Positions 1 through 9,071 of a stretch of DNA of 13,471 bases are shown here, in pieces. The DNA comes from Butyriboletus loyo. Taxonomy: Eukaryota; Basidiomycota; Agaricomycetes; Boletales; Boletaceae. Where the stretch lies: contig JBBPSI010000410.1 in assembly GCA_038093515.1 (NCBI GenBank), positions 1 through 13,471 of the forward strand, written 5' to 3'. The notes beneath the pieces were generated by a model. That model did not search any database. It was not told the origin of the DNA and worked only from the letters and a program-made list of their open reading frames with translations. Positions within the stretch are counted from its first letter, which is position 1; each line of letters opens with the position of its first letter. The position numbers were made by a program, and so were the translations under genes.

Positions 1-3000
1 GTGCTCGGGCTGGACGAGTAAAATTCCACGCTCAGCCATGCATTGAGACATGAGCTTGTGTAAATCATCAATTTGAAGGCTGATCAATTCGCCACTCTGG
101 TTGTACTCTGGGGTACGAGAGAAGGGCAGGTGGTATATTGGCCTGTTGGCGAGTCCGCCGAGGCGAGAAACGAGTGATTCGAACATTTGGACCGTCTGTG
201 CTTTTGGAACAATGACACGGACAAGCTGTTTTCCATCGGCGAGAGTGGCAGCTGCGATGGGAATGATCACAGATGATTTCCCCTCGCCCATGTTGACCTG
301 GATTACAGTATTTTCCCCGGATTGTGGGGACATCATTTCCATTGCGGCCACTACCTGCGTGCGACGAATCAGAAAATTTCCCTGAATCTGACAAAATAAA
401 ACAGCATCGTTAGTAGGGACTATCCCTCGAACACCAGAAACGCACCTGGATCAACAACCAATCTGGGTGGTCTTCAGCATACCAACCGTCACATCCTTCG
501 TTCTGCAATTCCATCGAAAGCTCTTCTTCAAGACCATCCAGAGCAAATCGGAGCAATCTCCGGGCACGCTGAAGGTCCAAAAGGAACAGGGCTAATGACA
601 CCAAGCATCTCTCCCACTGTCCAGGGAGGTTGATCGACGACGTGGATGCGAGATATCGCAAGAGGACATCTGCTGTGATCGGTAACCAATGGCCAAATCG
701 CTCGAGTACTTGTTCATGCATCTCAGTTGTTGGACCAAGACTCTGCTTGAGGATGACAAAAGCATCCATGTAGGTTACTCTACACTGTGCATAGTGCTTT
801 TTCAGTGGCTGGGTGAGAGGCTCCGCTGCTGCTCTGTGTGGCATTCGGGAATCCTCACGAACGTGTTGTGCGCTGGCATTAAGGCGGGTGATGTATGCCC
901 GTTTGATTGATGGGTTGGTTCGAAGAGAAGAGAATAGTTGGTCCAATGTGCTCGGAGTATCATTCCATGACGTCTTGTTGCTCTTGTAGCCGTCACGCAA
1001 GAAGAAGCTACGGGGAGGTAGTTCTGGCGCCGGTCGGCTTGAAAGAAGCTGATCGAGTGTGATCTGCAACGGTGTATGCTCATTGAGAGTATATTCCAGA
1101 GACGAGACTGAACGTTGAAGAGTGGGTAGTCCGTCCGCGAGGATGCACATAAGATGTTCCTTGAGATAGAAGTTGCGACAGCAGCTGGAGAATAGTTCTT
1201 GGAGGCTGTCTGTTAAACCTGTCACGTCCCAGTAACGAGAATCCAACGAGACCGTCGGAGGGGTATCGGATGACCAGTCCTTGAGCAACCGTTTGACAGC
1301 ATCATCGACAACAGGCCACTTCGCGTGCTGGCCCAAATCCCTCTCATCGAGGAGGAACCCATGAATATGATCCCGCAGGACTTCGTCAGTGGGACGATAT
1401 CCATCCAGAATCTCGCAGCCAACATGGATCTGTAGATCAGATTGTAATTGCTTAGCAAATTCTATGAGCATCGAGAGGAAGGCGGCTTGGTCGCATGGTG
1501 AACAGTACGCCATTTCGGGAAGTAAGAATAACAACTGAAAGCGCCGACGAGTTCCCTCCCTGTTCTCCAGGGTGTCGTGTACCTTGTTCAGTAGCGTCTG
1601 CACAAGATCAGGATTCGACCATATACCCGAGCCGTCGTCCAGAAAGGGTTCAATATCAGTATCCGCACCGATGCTGTCGTTCCATAGTTCTGCCCAGTTC
1701 GATATAATATTTATAATGAGCACACTGGAGGGCCAGCGGCCAATGGCAGATGCTGCAGTGGAGACGACATCCTGAAGCTCCAAGTCCGACTCTAGAGCCA
1801 AGTAGTCATTGTGGTCACAGTCCTCCAGGGATGGTCCAGCAGCATTCGGGGGAAATAGATGCGCAGCTCGTCGCGCTGCACGCTTGTCTGCTACACTGAC
1901 GGGGTCTTTGTCATATGCACTGCGATTCCAGTAATATCTATGAAGGATTTCCTTGTGTGCAGCATTGATTTGGGGATATGGGGTTGTAGTCCAGCGGTTC
2001 TCATCGAGAGTTTTGAGTTTCATGATTGAGCGGCACCCAGCTGACTGTAACAGACAAAGGGCTACTTGAGCACCCGTTTTGCCTGTCAGTGGATCAGGCC
2101 TATGACAGCTAGTCATCGCATGCAGATTGGCAAGATATTGCGTGCTTTCCAAGCTGCCATTCCCTGCCAACCGGCCCAGTTCAGCATCCACGTTATAGAT
2201 ATGATAGGTAGTAGATTCGTTCTCAACCTGAACACGATGATCGCCATCCTTTTTAAGAGGTCCACGCGGTATGATGATGCATCTGGGAATGAGTTCTTCT
2301 GGAAGGTGAGTTTTCTGCCGGAGAACCAGGATGTTCTCTAAACTGAAGAGTGTCCCAACGCATTGATCCTCGTCGTAAACCATATCCTTGAAGTCACGGG
2401 ACTCAAGTTCTTCCCACTCATTCACGAAAAAGGATAACCCACAGCGGGGTAATGCAACAGACAATCGCTGCACTTGTATGTGCTGGAGAGTGTCAATTGG
2501 GGACACAGCGAGCAGGAGATTGTTGGCCCGGTGCTTGAGAAATGAGCTGATATCGTTGAAATGGCCGAGATGGAGATATTTATATGAATCCTCGCGATGG
2601 TCGAGATTGTTAAGACACTCGAAACATTGCGAAACCATTCCCCACGTTGGGCTTCGGATATCGACAAGGGTCTCGCGACCTTTGTACATACGAAATTCTC
2701 CAGATGCGCAGTCAATCGTCCAATTTTCTGAAGACTGTTCCCATAGCAGTCCGAGAGGGCGTATCTCGAGGGCCTCTGTGGACACGTTCAACCAGTGAAT
2801 ATGGCCATCGACGAGCATTGGCGGAAGGTCTCCCCGCAGTTTAGTCGGAGGAATCAGCTCGAGGATATCACGTGATTCATTGCATTGTGCTCGGACCACT
2901 AGATCGTCACCTCGCAGCGAAAAGTGCACCTGCATGCATTTGAATCATGTTTATCTCACGAGAGGTTGGCACATATTACATACCTTGTACTTTGACGTCG

Positions 3001-6000
3001 TAGCTAGGGTCGTGAAATCCATTCCTGGGAGATCGGATGTTATGAGAAAGAAGCCTTGCTGTAAACGCTGATCAGCAACGTATGTTACATTGGAAGGTGC
3101 AGCATGCACGCACATCACGAAATATATGCTGGCATTCTGGAGAGTCCTTAATCGCACGTGGCAATCCGCCCAATGGTTGACCATCCACTCGAAGCACACC
3201 ATTGAGCAGGTCCAGGTGCACTGTTTGCGACGGTTGATCCCCGGTCGCTTTAGTTCTGCATGTAAGCCATCGAGCATTTGGACACTGCAACTGCTCCCAT
3301 TTGTGTGCACCTGCCCTGTGGCTAGCGAAAATCTTGCCAACTGCGAGGTCAACACCATAATCTGAAGGATCCGCGAGGATGACGTCCCCCAAGATTCCAT
3401 CGAGAGCATACGCGAGACGACGGTCTCGTTGAAGGAGCAGTCGTGAATAGCGGTCAAAGGCCACTGAAGGGTTGAAATTAACAGAGTTGAGCGGGCGCTC
3501 AAGTTCCATGAATGAAACATACATTCGGGGTGCAGTGCAGATATTAAGAAGGTGCAAGAAAGCAGCGCATCGACATCCTCTGCAGAGTGGAAGAGCTCGC
3601 GGAGAGTAGCAGGGTCAACATCGAATGTGCTGCGACACGTGGCAGCCATGTCCCGCAGGAGATTGCTACGTTCTTCATTTGTAGGTGCCATCACCAGGTT
3701 GTATGATAGCTCCTGCACCCAGCTGAACGCCTTCCTGCGTACACTTCGAAGAAGTGTGATGGCTCGCTGCGAGACGTGTTCGCTGGGGCTCGATGCAAGC
3801 ACCCGTGTGAGCAACAAGGAAATCGTGCTCATCACCACGCTATCGATCGAGCCAGCCCCAACCTCCACGAACAAACTGTCGAGCTCGTCCAGAAGGGCAT
3901 CGCAAAAGGAGGAGGAGTGAAGGTCTTGATGCCAAATCCACTGTACCGCATTCAAATCAAGTGGTCCGACCTGAAAGGTCGCCTGGGCAAGGAGGTAATG
4001 AACATCACGATGATGGAAGTTGAGAGTTCTACTGCGCAGGCTCCTCAGGATATTGATCCACTGCAATGAGGCGCCACTACGCAAATGTCCAAATGCAATG
4101 AATTCGTCGAGGGAGAAATCCGATGGACAATCCGCTTGAGCAGCCAAGATCTCGTTGGAGGTCCGACTGGTGGCATGCACATAGTTGCTGTTACTAGTAT
4201 TTGTACCTCTGTGTGCGAAGTCGAACAAAGATGGCACATCATGCTTGTTTGCTGGCCATGTTGAGAGGTGGTCCCTTAGCACATTGGTGTATTCTCTGTT
4301 GTCAAGTGCGACATGCTGAATCGCATAACGTGATGTCCGGCTATTTCCAGATTGCAGGCCCCCTGGATGAGAATATGCAAAGTGCATCTGGAAGGAGAGC
4401 GGTGGCCCTTTGCGCTCGACAAAGTAGGGCTGCAATGCGGGAACATGCGCAAGTAGGTCGTCTTTTGTCTCTCCATCAAATGACCGATGTACATGAATAG
4501 GGTGGTAGAGATAATGCAGAATGCGGGAAGCGGCAGAACGCCAGATACGAAGGCACGGCGGGCATTGGAGTTCGAATATGACCACTTTGGCGTGTAATGG
4601 GGAGGCGGGAAGTGGTGATTGGGTAGCCTGTGTCCCCTCGGCCACCTGTCGCGCATCTGCAAGACTGGCAGCTTTTTGCTCCATGCCAACACGCCTAGCA
4701 ACCTTTTCCGTCGCGTCGCGTTCAACACGAACCTTGAGCTGCTGAAGACGCGGGGATTCGTCATAATAACGGACGGCAAAACTGTCTTGTGTGAATTCAT
4801 CGGAAAGCACCGACCATCCCAGACGCGATTGCGACTCGCGAGCAGCGAGGTATTGATACGCACGAGCAAGACGATGCAGGCTTGTTGTCTTGCGCAGGAG
4901 CAACATTTCCAGAAAATCTGCCAGGATTTCAGGGGAGTAGTCGGAAAGCATGGGAATCTCCTTCACAGCTAGCTTGTCAAGTGCGACAAAAAGTTCAATC
5001 GCAGTCAGGAACATAATGGAGTAATCTTCTGGATTTTCAGCCAACCGATTGCCAGTGCTAGCCTTGATCATGTATTTATCCATCAAAATCTCGAGCTGTG
5101 TGCATCCCTCCTCCACATTCGTGACACAGGCAAACCAATTATCGATGCCCTGCTCGACCGATTGCTCGACGTCATAGAGAGTAACGTCAGGGTCCGCATC
5201 ATATGCCTCGTCAAAAAAGGACTCATTCGGGGACAAGAAATCATCAATAGTGCCGCGACGATGGTGGCTGGGGTGGAAACCAGTACCAAGGGGTGCGCGG
5301 GGATGATTCGCGAGAGCGTTGCGAATGTATTCACCACTGTCCATGAGCGACAGTTGTGTGTCTCTCGTCAGTTCCTCCTGGGAAGGATTCCGAAATAGGG
5401 ATGTGCGGGTGCTCAGCTGCTTCCATCTGGCGTCAAGAATGTCTCGAAGGCAGGTGCACGTCTTCAGCGCCAGCTCAGATAGCCAGTCGGGAGTAAAGGA
5501 ACCAAGCTTGCTTAAACGTCGGAAAATTTTGGATGACATCAGATGAAGGTGATCGCTGGAAAGCTTTGCGTAGTTTGGATCCCTTGCAAGGGTGCATATG
5601 AAGAATAACATGAATTCCTTGTAGGAGGTGCGTCCAAGAGGAGAACGATCAACGGACGTCTGTATTGCGACCCTGACGAGAAGCCAAAGCGACGAGCGAC
5701 GCCAAATAACCTCGGCTGAGCCATCGAACCGATGCCGCTGGACAACATCGTCACGAACACGCTTGGTGATGCGAAGAACGTCAGTAGTGCGACCAACACC
5801 TCGCAAGATGCCCGCCAGAAGTGCAGTGATATGTTGTGAACGGGCAGCGGGAGGAGAGGGAAGGTCGGAGTCAACAGCGCTGGGGCGAGACAGAAAATTG
5901 GCGAGCTCGAATTGAAATTCCCCGTCGTCGAATACCTCGCTCGCCATCTCGACGGCCGACAACGGATACGAGCATATCAGAGACCCTGCCGTCTTCTCTA

Positions 6001-6486
6001 CAGCATCATTGCCTGGGGACACCTCGAAAGGTTCAAACAGTGTATGATACTCCCGCTTCGTGAGGACAACCGCAGCATTTTGAGGTCGGATGAAAAACAC
6101 AAGAATGTCTATAGATTATTAGCACAGATCCATAGAGAACATGTGAGCGTACCTCCTGTTTGCATTCCACGCAGCTGGGAGATGATGTGGCCTCTGTCGA
6201 GGTGTTCAGACTGGACGGATGCTTGCAAGTTGTCTAGCATCTTTGTGATGCGATGCCATTGAGCCTGCGAGATTCCTTCGACGTGTGCGCTATAAGCGTG
6301 GGCAGCAACGCATGCTGCATGAGCCAGTGAAAGATCGTTTTCTAAAGTATAATCGTTGTCTTTTGGAAGCTCGACAGGAAAAAACACATGGGTAACAGCA
6401 TAATCAAATGTTGTAGGAGTACGGTCGAATGCCGATGAGCTCGTCGTTTCAAAATCGGAATCATCCGCAGCAGGCGTCGCTAACAT
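1..6486 (-). CDS. Giant DUF3638/DUF3645-family protein, 5' part (six exons, continues past the left edge)
   Basis: Exons, read on the minus strand, are 6486-6153, 6108-3523, 3463-3114, 3067-2984, 2929-446 and 387-1. They total 6225 nt, exactly 2075 codons, with no stop. I recognise the fungal DUF3638/DUF3645 family, whose members usually exceed 3000 residues. Landmarks are HVFFPVELP near the N-terminus, QNAAVV and LFEPFEVSPGNDAV early in exon 2, WRRSSLWLLVRVAIQT, the stretch TVHLDLLNGVLRVDGQPLGG in exon 3, SDLPGMDF in exon 4, VHFSLRGDDLV at the start of exon 5, LPRCGLSFFVNEWEELESRDF, RPDPLTGKTG, and in exon 6 VNMGEGKSSVI and LLVQPEH. The N-terminal ~270 residues correspond to what I recall as DUF6606, and exon 6 opens DUF3638 proper. 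GEGKSS (residues 1980-1985) resembles a Walker A loop. Automatic annotation often calls such proteins 'ubiquitinyl hydrolase', but no catalytic triad can be judged here because the C-terminal part lies outside. The start at 6486 has the context CACCATGT. The frame stays open upstream to 6783, but a TATA box lies inside that extension. Biochemical function is unknown. Confidence 0.9.
388..445 (-). other. Intron 5 of the DUF3638-family gene (58 nt, phase 0)
   Basis: Begins GTGCGT and ends TTTTGTCAG with a pyrimidine-rich tract. TACTAAC, near the middle, matches the branch-site consensus very well. It joins ...HPDWLLIQ to IQGNFLIRRTQVVAAMEMMS, the start of the DUF3638 domain, and bypasses a stop at about 410-412. 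Confidence 0.92.
2930..2983 (-). other. Intron 4 of the DUF3638-family gene (54 nt, phase 0)
   Basis: Begins GTATGT and ends CATGCAG. It joins ...TTLATTSKYK to VHFSLRGDDLVVRAQ. The family has VHFSLRGDDL soon after the SDLPGM motif, so the 28-codon exon 4 is well supported. The unspliced frame meets TAA within the intron. Confidence 0.88.
3068..3113 (-). other. Intron 3 of the DUF3638-family gene (46 nt, or 55 nt with the next acceptor)
   Basis: Begins GTGCGT after codons for ...QHIFRD. The acceptor GATCAG ends at 3068. A second acceptor, TTACAG, ends at 3059. Both keep the frame, giving RLQQGFFLITSDLPGM or QQGFFLITSDLPGM downstream. The window does not decide between them. Without splicing the frame meets TGA inside the intron. 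Confidence 0.8.
3464..3522 (-). other. Intron 2 of the DUF3638-family gene (59 nt, phase 1)
   Basis: Begins GTATGT and ends CTTCAG. No stop marks it: both exons run on in overlapping open frames, so it shows only as a change of coding frame. Splicing joins ...LISALHPE to LAFDRYSRLLLQRDRRL, and the second part is the family-like sequence. CTCAAC and GTTAAT are candidate branch sites. Confidence 0.85.
6109..6152 (-). other. Intron 1 of the DUF3638-family gene (44 nt, phase 1)
   Basis: Begins GTACGC and ends CTATAG on the minus strand. Removing it joins ...RGMQTG to DILVFFIRPQNAAVV, the expected family sequence, and bypasses a stop in the upstream frame and a frame change. CTAATA, near the 3' end, may serve as branch site. 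At 44 nt it is short even for a basidiomycete. Confidence 0.88.
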
Positions 6487-6610
6487 GGTGGTGTAGTGTA
6501 ACCTTTGGGATACCAAAGTAAGCGAAAGGCCACACAGAGAAGAGTTCAAACAATAGACTGGTTTAAGCTGTATAAAATTTGACTGGGGATCTGGCGTGTA
6601 CATGGCAGCT

Positions 6611-6618
6611 CTTATATA
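6611..6618 (-). promoter_or_regulatory. Probable TATA box of the DUF3638-family gene
   Basis: TATATAAG on the minus strand, about 125 nt upstream of the chosen ATG at 6486. A start site roughly 30 nt downstream would give a 5' leader of about 95 nt, a normal length for a fungal gene. No transcript data are available to confirm it. Confidence 0.5.
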
Positions 6619-6990
6619 CTTTTTAATACTGCTGAGTAAAACTGCGTAGGTCGAACGCGCGAAGTAAAGCGACTGAGATAGTCGACGGCAACGATTAGTA
6701 AGCAGGACCAGTGCTATCATGAAGTAACCTAGCAAAAATGTGGTGGTGTGTGGTTTGTTCTCAATTGTGACACATGGCATCACAAATGTTGCAGAAACAA
6801 GATACTAGCATTTCACCCATTGTGCTTTCAGCACAGGTTGGAGATAGTAAAGTCAGAGATTCCATATACAATCAGTTGGGTAGGAGTAGAGCCCATGTAG
6901 TCACATTGTCATGTAGTACATGGCCACCCTGGGTTGACATTATCCCTTGTTGTATAGCCACCCTGTGGTGGGCCTGCAAGTGCATTAGGA
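6619..6990. other. Spacer without a recognisable gene
   Basis: Upstream flank of the DUF3638-family gene. Open frames here (for example plus strand from 6774) have no recognisable protein character and run into the repeat array. I see no tRNA or other RNA gene. From about 6960 on, fragments such as GGGCCTGCAAG announce degenerate copies of the minisatellite. Confidence 0.5.
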
Positions 6991-7090
6991 GTACATTGGC
7001 GGGCAGGCCCGTTGGGGGGTATATCCTAAAGACAGGCAGGCCCACTAGGAATAAAATCCATATTTGTGTTACAGATATGCTACCAACAAT
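6991..7090. repeat. Degenerate left edge of the 33-bp minisatellite
   Basis: Contains GGGCAGGCCCG, GGGGGGTATATCC and GGCAGGCCCAC, diverged versions of the TATATACT-type repeat unit that follows. The spacing is irregular and about 45 nt of unrelated AT-rich sequence (7050-7090) separates it from the clean array. It is probably an old, decayed end of the array. Confidence 0.5.
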
Positions 7091-7205
7091 ACATGAGGGG
7101 GCCCACAGGGGGTATATACTGCAGACAAGAGGGCCTGCAAGGGTGAGTAGACTATACACGAGGGGGCCTGCAGGGGGAATGCGCTATGTATGAGGGGGCC
7201 CACAG
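7091..7205 (+). repeat. 33-bp minisatellite, left segment (about 3.5 units)
   Basis: Tandem units built on CATGAGGGGGCCCACAGGGG or GGGCCTGCAAGGG, followed by one of three spacers: GTATATACT, TGAGTAGAC or GAATGCGCT. The first three units carry one spacer type each, in that order. The fourth unit is split after CCCACAG by the solo LTR at 7206. Confidence 0.9.
7201..7205. repeat. Target-site duplication, left copy (CACAG)
   Basis: The five bases directly before the solo LTR. They are identical to 7633-7637 and form part of the repeat-unit core CCCACAG. Confidence 0.85.
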
Positions 7206-7632
7206 TGTTACGCTGGGCGCTAACAACTAGAACAGCGAGGAGGCACTCTGGAGTGGCCTCGAGACTCGTGAAGCGTTTCTGAGCTGGGTCTCAGACTATG
7301 TCTTAGTGCGCACACTAAGAGTCTGGAGTGAAACTAATTGCTAGCAGGTTACTGCGTAGAACTAGATAAAGTACAAGGTGTAAAGACTGAGTCTTTATAC
7401 TACAGAGGTCTGCGCACAGACCATGCTCCCTAATCGAGTCGCGAGAGCAAAAGTACAAATGTGGAAGAAACACTCTAGAACGTTCCAGAGTGTGAAAGAA
7501 AGCGCGTCCGTGCACGGGAAGTGATGACTAAGCTAGAGCGGCTCATACCGCTCAACGGGCACTAGCAAAAGGCTAGGCGAGTGAAGTAGTCCTAATGGTA
7601 ATGGAGAGAAAAAGTATACCACTACTGTAACA
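7206..7632 (-). mobile_element. Solo LTR (427 bp) inserted in the minisatellite
   Basis: The ends are TGTTAC and GTAACA, a perfect 6-bp terminal inverted repeat with TG...CA. The flanks are CACAG at 7201-7205 and again at 7633-7637, a 5-bp target-site duplication; deleting one copy plus the element restores a normal repeat unit. Orientation is inferred from a TATA box on the minus strand (TATAAAGAC, 7391-7399) and from a promoter motif shared with the right-edge LTR. No internal retroelement sequence adjoins it, so it is a solo LTR left by LTR-LTR recombination, probably of a Ty3/gypsy-type element. The interior is rich in palindromes: TCTTAGTG/CACTAAGA at 7301-7320, GGTCTG/CAGACC at 7407-7422, a 22-bp near-palindrome at 7471-7492, and GAGCGG/CCGCTC at 7536-7553. 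Confidence 0.88.
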
Positions 7633-7637
7633 CACAG
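7633..7637. repeat. Target-site duplication, right copy (CACAG)
   Basis: The five bases directly after the solo LTR. They are identical to 7201-7205 and are followed by the normal continuation GGGGTATATACTA of the repeat unit. Confidence 0.85.
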
Positions 7638-8228
7638 GGGGTATATACTACAAATGGGAGGGCCCACAAGGGTGAGTAGACTATACATGAGGGGGCCTGC
7701 AGGGGGTATATACTAAACACAAGAGGGCCTGCAAGGGGGAATGCGCTATGCATGAGGGGGCCCACAAGGGGGAATACACTATGCATGAGTGGGCCCACAG
7801 GGGTGAATAGACTATATATGAGGGGGCCTGCAAGGGTGAATAGACTATGCATGAGGGGGCCTGCAGGGGGGAATACGCTATGCACGAGAGGGCCCACAGG
7901 GGGAATGCACCATGCATGAGAGGGCCTGCAAGGGTGAATAGACTATGCATGAGGGGGCCCACAGGGGGTATATACTAAACATGAGAGGGCCTGCAAGGGG
8001 GAATACACTATGCATGAGGGAGCTCACAGGGGAGAATACACTATGCACGAGTGGGCCTGCAGGGGGGAGTACAATATGTACAAGAGGGCCCACAACGGTG
8101 AGTAGGCTATGCTCAAGGGGGCCCATAGGTGGAATGCGCTATGTACCAGGGGGCCTGCAAGGGGTATGTACTACAGACAGGAGGGCCCCAAAGGGTGAGT
8201 GGACTATATACAAGGTGGCCCGCAGGGG
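7633..8228 (+). repeat. 33-bp minisatellite, right segment (about 18 units)
   Basis: Continues the array after the solo LTR with a 32-33 bp period; for example, successive CATGAG copies lie at 7751 and 7784. Units differ in the core (CCCACAG, CCCACAA, CCTGCAG, CCTGCAA) and in the spacer (GTATATACTA type; TGAATAGACTATGCATGAG type; GAATACACTATGCATGAG type). Types are mixed rather than in strict order, pointing to repeated unequal exchange or slippage. The last few units (after about 8080) are more diverged. A period of 11 codons leaves long open frames on both strands that look like 11-residue protein repeats; I do not regard them as genes. Confidence 0.92.
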
Positions 8229-8400
8229 ACTGACAGTCCTGCAGGAGAATATTTGCAAGCAGACCACCAGGGTGGCTTGGATTGCAGAGTGGCATACACA
8301 CAGTGAGGTTTGCTACAGACATCCAGACCCACAAAGGGTTTATGTATTGCAAATGAGGGGGCCCACAGGGGCATACGCCCAGTAGCACCATGGTGACATA
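8229..8400. repeat. Degenerate right flank of the minisatellite
   Basis: Mostly non-repetitive, but 8340-8372 returns to a recognisable unit (TATTGCAAATGAGGGGGCCC then ACAGGGG). It ends at 8400, directly before the TG of the copia-type LTR. Nothing else is recognisable. Confidence 0.5.
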
Positions 8401-8637
8401 TGTTGAAACGGTAGTGTTCTATTTCTGTATTTCAATTACAACCACTACGTTTCTAGACTGGTCTATATGACATCATTGTCTAGACCTAGTCACGCTTATC
8501 ACATTACAAATAGCTCTTATTATGCTATTGGACGATATGCTTAGTCTTATCTCTTATCTCTATCATATCGTCATGTATTTCATACTATACCTTATAAAGG
8601 TACTATACAGAACATAAGTACAAACACTCATGTACTG

Positions 8638-8645
8638 TATATAAG
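8638..8645 (+). promoter_or_regulatory. TATA box in the copia-type 5' LTR
   Basis: TATATAAG about 238 bp into the LTR, the usual place for the U3 promoter. Transcription would then start near 8670 and leave an R-U5 part of about 180 bp. The TATAAAG within CTTATAAAGG (8591-8600) is a weaker alternative. Confidence 0.55.
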
Positions 8646-8775
8646 ACAGCCCTTATGGCTTGTCGCTTTTCTTGAGATCTTTCAGTTCTATCATCACTAC
8701 TGCGATATCTCTAAGTTGAGCCTTGCTCCTTATACTCTTTCAAGTACTCTGTTTGCAATACTCTCACTCTCGTAT

Positions 8776-8799
8776 TATCAGTGAGTCTTTCCACTGATA
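8776..8799 (+). terminator. Hairpin in the R-U5 part of the copia-type LTR
   Basis: TATCAGTG and CACTGATA form an 8-bp perfect stem around an 8-nt loop, downstream of the TATA box. In the transcript it would lie in the 5' leader and again near the 3' end. A role in RNA 3'-end formation or packaging is only a guess; the structure itself is seen. Confidence 0.35.
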
Positions 8800-8861
8800 G
8801 GTTTACCCTTGCATCCTTTGTTGCCCTCGGTGCGCCTGCTCGGACTTTACCAATTCTGAAA

Positions 8862-8876
8862 GGTTATGAGCCCCGC
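8862..8876 (+). other. Primer-binding site complementary to the initiator tRNA-Met anticodon arm
   Basis: GGTTATGAGCCCCGC. Its core TTATGAG is complementary to CUCAUAA, the anticodon loop of eukaryotic initiator tRNA-Met, and GAGCCCCGC extends the pairing into the 5' side of the anticodon stem. Copia of Drosophila and yeast Ty5 are known to use the 5' half of initiator tRNA-Met as primer. The site lies about 10 nt after the presumed LTR end, as expected for minus-strand priming. Confidence 0.8.
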
Positions 8877-9071
8877 TAGAGGCTTTTAATCTAAACATCT
8901 GTCGAATCTCGATAATGTTTCCAGCCCTGTGGAATGAGAGTGCTATCGCTCTTGGTTTACTATGGGTACTCGCCTTTTTGAGTCTCATACTAGCCTCCAT
9001 ATGTGGTGCATCAAACATTATGTTCTTTAGCACACTATGGTTGCTAGCTGATTCATTCATCATTGCATTAT
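8877..9071 (+). other. Untranslated leader of the copia-type element
   Basis: Between the primer-binding site and the first coding-like frame. Plus-strand frames are closed and I see no conserved motif. It may hold the packaging signal, but nothing in the sequence shows this. Confidence 0.4.

Larger units (their letters stand above)
8401..8852 (+). repeat. 5' LTR of the copia-type element
   Basis: Starts TGTTGAAAC right after the last degenerate minisatellite unit, and probably ends ...TTTACCA, 9 nt before the primer-binding site. The 3' end is set only by the TG...CA rule, since no second copy is in the window. Inside are a TATA box at 8638-8645, a 9-bp inverted repeat GACGATATG/CATATCGTC (8531-8539 and 8564-8572), and a hairpin TATCAGTG/CACTGATA (8776-8799). 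Confidence 0.7.

Noticed and set aside
2951..3557. Frameshifts or pseudogenisation in the DUF3638-family gene
   Set aside because: Each frame change is explained by a small GT-AG intron and the family motifs stay intact after splicing.
689..5915. Many plus-strand and alternate minus-strand ORFs of 60-200 codons inside the large gene
   Set aside because: They overlap the well-supported coding frame and show no recognisable protein features.
6487..6783. N-terminal extension of the DUF3638-family protein to an ATG at 6783
   Set aside because: The frame is open, but the TATA box lies within it, the ATG at 6486 has a better context, and the family N-terminus begins close to HVFFP.
6602..7202. 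A plus-strand gene diverging from the DUF3638-family gene
   Set aside because: The plus-strand frames are short, without family features, and run into the minisatellite.
7091..8228. CRISPR-like array
   Set aside because: Both core and spacer repeat with sub-types; there are no unique spacers, and the context is eukaryotic.
7622..8385. Long open frames with 11-residue repeats on both strands (for example GPLMHSLFPLA on the minus strand)
   Set aside because: They arise because the minisatellite period of about 33 bp is a multiple of three. Both strands stay open alike, there is no promoter or start context, and composition follows the DNA repeat.
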